Assembly: GCA_030622585.1 (NCBI GenBank)
Contig: JAUXFZ010000059.1
Location: 1 to 9,304 of the forward strand
DNA length: 9,304 nt
From: Myxococcales bacterium
Lineage (GTDB): Bacteria > Myxococcota_A > Polyangia > Polyangiales > Houyiibacteriaceae
Reading direction: 5' to 3'
Shown: positions 6,373 to 9,304 of the stretch, in pieces
Position numbering within the stretch: the stretch's first letter is position 1
Layout: every line of letters starts with the position of its first letter
The notes under the pieces: model-generated
Told to the model about the DNA's origin: nothing
The model's input: the letters and a program-made list of their open reading frames with translations, nothing else
The model's database searches: none
Translations under genes and position numbers: made by a program

Positions 6373-7374
6373 CTAGGTCGAGGGCGCCATCGTTCGGATG
6401 AACATCTCGATCATTTCCCAGGGGAGATTGGACGGAAGGCTGAGGATCGGAAGGTCTATCCCGTACTCGCGCCGGCGTTGCAGCTCCGAGATGCAGTACT
6501 TCGGGTCTCCTGCGATGGTGAGCGCCTCGATCATCCCGTCAGGCACGGCGTCGACCGCTTGTGAACGAGTCTTCTTGTCCCGGTAGAGCTCGTCGACCCG
6601 CTTGCACTCGTCACCGTAGCCGAAACCGGTGAGAAGCTCCTTGTAGTAGTCCCCCATACCACCGATGTAGAAGGAGATGATCTGCCGGGCCTGTTGGATA
6701 CCCGCGTCACCCAGCGGGATAACCGTCGTGAAGGGCGCCGTGGTGATGTCGCGCGCGTCGCGGCCGGCCTTGGCGGCGCCCTCGGCGATCCAGGCGTGGC
6801 CTTGCTCCAGCTTGGTGTAGGGCCAGAAGGTCGGAATCCAGCCATCGGCCAGCTCTCCGATCGACGTAATCGACTTCTGCTTGAGCGCCGCGACGTAGAT
6901 CGGAACATCGGAACGCAACGGGCTCATCGCAAGCTCGAAGGGGCGGTAGTCGTGAAGCTTCGCGCCACTTTCGTGCAGACGCTTGCCGCTGAGCAACGTC
7001 TTCGTGACCCGGATCACATCGCGCAGTTGCGTGAGCGGCTTGTCGAAGGCGCGCGCGTGAAAACCTTCGATGACCCGTTTGCCACTGGTGCCGAGCCCGA
7101 GGATGAGACGGCCTTCGCTGATCTCGTCCACCGTTGCGGCGTTCATTGCCAGGAGACCCGGTGAACGGCTGAAGCAGTTGACGATGCCGGTGCCGATCTT
7201 GATCTGCTTGGTATGGACCGCGACCTCGGTGAGCAGCGAGAAGATCTCGTAACCCCACGCCTCCGGAATCCAGAAGGAATCGTAGCCAAGATCATCGGCG
7301 AGAATCGCCGCTTTGAGGTAGAGCTTGCGATCGTAGTTTTTCCAGAAGGGGAGAAGCCCGGTTCGTGCGGTCAT
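6373..7374 (-). CDS. Luciferase-like (LLM class) flavin/F420-dependent oxidoreductase
   Basis: Members of this superfamily use reduced FMN or coenzyme F420 to reduce or oxygenate small organic substrates in the cytoplasm; neither cofactor preference nor substrate can be fixed from sequence. The 333-residue product shows the (beta-alpha)8 signature: ADDLGYDSFWIPEAWG (26-41), IKIGTGIVNCFSRSP (58-72), and T-DEISEGRLILGLGTSG (81-98), the typical cofactor-binding strand and loop. Further on are VPIYVAALKQKS, GELADGWIPTFWPY and a C-terminal AGDP...ISELQRRREYGID segment near 288-307. The start is well supported by GGAGG five bases upstream of the ATG. It is the first gene of a probable two-gene unit with lipoprotein B, and is divergent from a second LLM enzyme. 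The Mer-like reductase branch is possible, but no methanogenesis context is visible. Confidence 0.9.
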   Translation of the reverse strand: MTARTGLLPFWKNYDRKLYLKAAILADDLGYDSFWIPEAWGYEIFSLLTEVAVHTKQIKIGTGIVNCFSRSPGLLAMNAATVDEISEGRLILGLGTSGKRVIEGFHARAFDKPLTQLRDVIRVTKTLLSGKRLHESGAKLHDYRPFELAMSPLRSDVPIYVAALKQKSITSIGELADGWIPTFWPYTKLEQGHAWIAEGAAKAGRDARDITTAPFTTVIPLGDAGIQQARQIISFYIGGMGDYYKELLTGFGYGDECKRVDELYRDKKTRSQAVDAVPDGMIEALTIAGDPKYCISELQRRREYGIDLPILSLPSNLPWEMIEMFIRTMAPST

Positions 7375-7379
7375 CGAAA

Positions 7380-7384
7380 CCTCC
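7380..7384 (-). promoter_or_regulatory. Ribosome binding site of the minus-strand oxidoreductase
   Basis: GGAGG on the minus strand, five bases before ATG 7374. It fixes the start of the oxidoreductase. Confidence 0.75.
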
Positions 7385-7416
7385 GGAGGCCGGAGTAGAA
7401 CGTTTGGGAAGGGGTT

Positions 7417-7436
7417 TCAAGGGTATGCACGCTTGA
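7417..7436. promoter_or_regulatory. Candidate operator: 20-base imperfect dyad
   Basis: The sequence reads TCAAG-g-GT-atgc-AC-g-CTTGA, symmetric at 14 of 20 positions around its centre. It overlaps the -35-like hexamers of both divergent oxidoreductase genes, where a dimeric repressor could control both. No regulator gene is in the window. The symmetry is observed; the operator role is inference. Confidence 0.35.
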
Positions 7437-7473
7437 CAGTGTCCGGCGATTCATGCCACGAGCCTTCATTCGT

Positions 7474-7478
7474 AGGAG
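7474..7478 (+). promoter_or_regulatory. Ribosome binding site of the plus-strand oxidoreductase
   Basis: AGGAG, nine bases before ATG 7488. It supports this start for the plus-strand oxidoreductase. Confidence 0.7.
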
Positions 7479-7487
7479 CTCCAGCGA

Positions 7488-8510
7488 ATGAAGATCGACT
7501 CCGGATTGCTGGTCACCGATATGAAGCAAATCCCCGCCCGAGTGCGCGAGCTCGAAGAGGCCGGATTCGACGGATGCTTCACTTTCGAGGGGCCACACGA
7601 GCCGTTCATGCCACTCGTGTTGGCCGCGGAGCACTCCAAGCTGGAGGTCGGGACCGGACTTGCAATCGCGTTTGCGCGCACCCCGATGACGGTCGCTCAT
7701 TTGGCCCACGACCTGCAGCAATTCTCGGGTGGCCGGTTCTGGCTCGGCCTCGGTTCACAGATCAAGCCGCACATCGAGGCGCGGTTCAGCATGCCATGGA
7801 GCAAACCCGTCACGCGCATGAAGGAGTTCGTCCGGGCGCTTCGCGCAATCTTCGCCAACTGGAACACGAACGAGAGACTCGATTTCCGCGGCGAGTTCTA
7901 CAAGCACACGCTGATGCCGCCGGTCTTCAGCCCTGGACCAGCCAAGGGCGGCGCACCTCCAATTTATCTCGGGGGCGTCGGACCGAAAATGACCGAGGCA
8001 GCTGGCGAGGTGGCCGACGGCATGGTGTTGCATCCGTTCCACACCGAGCGATCGCTCGAAGAAGTCATGCTGCCCAACCTGCGGAAAGGTCTGGCTGCCT
8101 CCGAACGCCAACTGTCCGACTTCACGCTGTGCGCGCAGGTGCTCCTGGTGACAGGGAACGACGAAGCGGAGTTTGAGAACGCGCGGGCGATGACGCGCAA
8201 TCAGATCGCGTTCTACGCTTCGACGCCGGCCTACCGCAGCGTCCTCGAAGCCGAGGGCTGCGCCGACCTGCAGCCAGAGCTGCGTGAGCTCACCAAGACG
8301 GGCCGGTGGCACGAGATGGCAGCGTTAATCGACGACGAGCTCCTCAGCCGAATCGCCGTCGTGGGAACGCCAGGCGAGGTCGCCGAAAGCCTGCTCGCGC
8401 GCTACGGGTCGCTCGCAAGCCGACTGGCGTCCGCCTCTCCCTTTCCGCTCTCACAAGAGTGTGCATCCGAGATCATCAGCGGCCTGCGGAGCCGCATGGA
8501 CCCGGCATGA
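7488..8510 (+). CDS. Luciferase-like (LLM class) F420-dependent oxidoreductase, TIGR03617-like
   Basis: This is a second member of the bacterial luciferase-like superfamily, expected to fold as a TIM barrel and use F420 or FMN on an unknown organic substrate. The 340-residue product shows ELEEAGFDGCFTFEG (21-35), KLEVGTGLAIAFARTP (51-66) and DLQQFSGGRFWLGLGSQ (75-91), the cofactor-strand signature. It continues with IKPHIEARFSMPWSKPV (92-108) and MKEFVRALRAIF, which I recall as characteristic of the F420-dependent TIGR03617 (MSMEG_2256) family; this assignment is from memory. The APPIYLGGVGP strand and EVADGMVLHPFHT follow, then a late VVGTPGEVAESLLARYG segment near 291-307. It differs strongly from the neighbour at 6373-7374, so the two are not recent duplicates. 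It is divergent from that gene, and followed 81 bases later by a DUF1015 gene on the same strand. Confidence 0.92.
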   Translation: MKIDSGLLVTDMKQIPARVRELEEAGFDGCFTFEGPHEPFMPLVLAAEHSKLEVGTGLAIAFARTPMTVAHLAHDLQQFSGGRFWLGLGSQIKPHIEARFSMPWSKPVTRMKEFVRALRAIFANWNTNERLDFRGEFYKHTLMPPVFSPGPAKGGAPPIYLGGVGPKMTEAAGEVADGMVLHPFHTERSLEEVMLPNLRKGLAASERQLSDFTLCAQVLLVTGNDEAEFENARAMTRNQIAFYASTPAYRSVLEAEGCADLQPELRELTKTGRWHEMAALIDDELLSRIAVVGTPGEVAESLLARYGSLASRLASASPFPLSQECASEIISGLRSRMDPA

Positions 8511-8580
8511 CCGGGCCCCAGCACGGCTCTCCTCTCGTGGCTCTTGACTTCCAGGAGCAACATGCGATCGGCAGGGCCCT

Positions 8581-8586
8581 AAGGAG
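8581..8586 (+). promoter_or_regulatory. Ribosome binding site of the DUF1015 gene
   Basis: AAGGAG, five bases before ATG 8592. The in-frame TAA at 8580-8582 excludes any earlier start, so this start is firmly placed. Confidence 0.8.
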
Positions 8587-8591
8587 CTATC

Positions 8592-9304
8592 ATGGTCGCC
8601 ACGATCGGACTCACCGGGTTGCGCCCGGACCCAGACCGCGTGTCTAGGATCGCGTCTCCACCCTACGACGTGATCAAGCCGGACACCCCCCTCGAGAAGC
8701 TGCTCACGGAGGAGCCGATCTCGTTGTTTCACATCATCCTCGGAGATGACCCTGGATCCGCCACGGATCGAATGGTCGCCGACGGATCGCTCGTCGAGGA
8801 CAACGAGCCTGCCTACTACGTGTACGAGCAAACGTGGCCCGAGGGACAGCGAACGGGCGTGTTCACGGCGGCTGAGGTGTCGCCGTACGACGCCAAGCAA
8901 ATCATCCGCCACGAGAAGACCTTCGACTCGAAGGTCAAGGGCCGCATCGCGATGCGGCGCGCGACAGGCCTCCACATTGGACCGGTATTCGTCCTGACGA
9001 GAGCCCCAATCGCATCGGCGTTGGAGAAAGCGAAGCAAGAGGCCGATCCGATTTACGACTTCACTAGTGCGTTTGGCGGCTTCAGCGAGCTCGAGGGTAT
9101 CGAGAACAAGGTGTGGCGGGTGCCTGAACAGAGCGAAACCGGGCGCGCGCTTCAAGCCGCACTCGGGACCGAGCCTCTCTACATCGCCGACGGGCATCAC
9201 CGCTACCACGCAAGCTTGCTCAACGAGCAGACTCACTTCCTCTGTTACGTCACCGAAGAGGCAGTCATCCAGGCGTACAACCGAGTGGTCAACGGCGTTC
9301 GTCC
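8592..9304 (+). CDS. DUF1015 family protein, N-terminal 237 residues (cut by the window end)
   Basis: This belongs to a widespread conserved family of unknown biochemical function, sometimes annotated as SpoOJ/ParB-like without good support. The visible part is 237 complete codons running off the window, roughly the first half or more of a protein usually around 400 residues. Family blocks seen are ASPPYDVIKP (21-30), QIIRHEKTFDSKVKGRI (103-119), GLHIGPVFVL (126-135) and the signature IADGHHRYHASLLNE (198-212), whose histidines and arginine look like active-site material. The start is fixed by AAGGAG and an in-frame TAA just upstream. It follows the LLM oxidoreductase by 81 bases on the same strand. 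TTGACT at 8543-8548 in that gap lacks a good -10, so either readthrough or a separate promoter is possible. Confidence 0.92.
   Translation, partial: MVATIGLTGLRPDPDRVSRIASPPYDVIKPDTPLEKLLTEEPISLFHIILGDDPGSATDRMVADGSLVEDNEPAYYVYEQTWPEGQRTGVFTAAEVSPYDAKQIIRHEKTFDSKVKGRIAMRRATGLHIGPVFVLTRAPIASALEKAKQEADPIYDFTSAFGGFSELEGIENKVWRVPEQSETGRALQAALGTEPLYIADGHHRYHASLLNEQTHFLCYVTEEAVIQAYNRVVNGVR

Larger units (their letters stand above)
7375..7487. promoter_or_regulatory. Divergent intergenic region between two LLM oxidoreductases
   Basis: These 113 bases should carry both promoters. On the plus strand a perfect -35 hexamer TTGACA lies at 7433-7438, but no good -10 follows at 16-18 bases. On the minus strand TTGAAA (7420 down to 7415) is a 5-of-6 match to a -35, with only a weak TACTCC at 17 bases spacing. 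A 20-base imperfect dyad overlaps both hexamers and is listed separately. Confidence 0.4.

Noticed and set aside
8511..8591. Two GGGCCC palindromes (8513-8518 and 8574-8579) considered as a terminator between the oxidoreductase and DUF1015
   Set aside because: They are about 55 bases apart, have no T run and are expected by chance at this GC content.
8507..8647. A short plus-strand frame starting with ATG overlapping the oxidoreductase stop (ATGA)
   Set aside because: ATGA coupling is attractive, but the 46-codon product has no family resemblance and runs into the DUF1015 gene in another frame.
8451..9236. A 261-codon minus-strand open frame over the end of the window
   Set aside because: It is antisense to the DUF1015 gene, whose family motifs and ribosome binding site are clear on the plus strand.

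Overview
This 9.3 kb window is GC-rich, densely coding bacterial DNA, with no stretch over about 115 bases lacking a gene. I see no rRNA, tRNA, CRISPR array, insertion sequence or phage gene. Eight genes are supported, seven of them complete. The two lipoproteins (short CSVYD start after the lipid cysteine, a DGDKGIDN block, many cysteines) and the two F420/flavin luciferase-like oxidoreductases suggest an environmental lineage such as Myxococcota or a neighbouring former deltaproteobacterial group. That placement rests on remembered family style, not on a search.

Layout. (1) 27-1627, plus strand: an IscS-type cysteine desulfurase followed by an A-type Fe-S carrier (IscA-like), with no IscU scaffold gene between them. 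(2) 1624-3862, minus strand: a bile acid:sodium symporter family (BASS) transporter starting at GTG, then lipoprotein A. Lipoprotein A ends tail to tail with iscA, the two stop codons sharing one CTAG. (3) 3947-5014, plus strand: a type I DAHP synthase (first step of the shikimate pathway), divergent from the BASS gene. (4) 5030-7374, minus strand: a luciferase-like oxidoreductase followed 38 bases later by lipoprotein B, a clear paralogue of lipoprotein A. (5) 7488-8510, plus strand: a second luciferase-like oxidoreductase of a different subfamily, divergent from the first across a 113-base spacer that holds a 20-base imperfect dyad. (6) From 8592 to the window end, plus strand: the N-terminal part of a DUF1015 family protein, cut by the window edge.

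How the genes fit together. The Fe-S pair and the DAHP synthase are housekeeping metabolism. The two oxidoreductases probably act on small organic substrates with reduced F420 or FMN. The least explained content is the pair of paralogous secreted lipoproteins, which keep the same eight cysteines after the lipidated one and flank the BASS/DAHP synthase divergent pair. No recognisable defence, mobile or biosynthetic system is present. The best candidates for something undescribed are this lipoprotein family and its possible link to the adjacent oxidoreductase.
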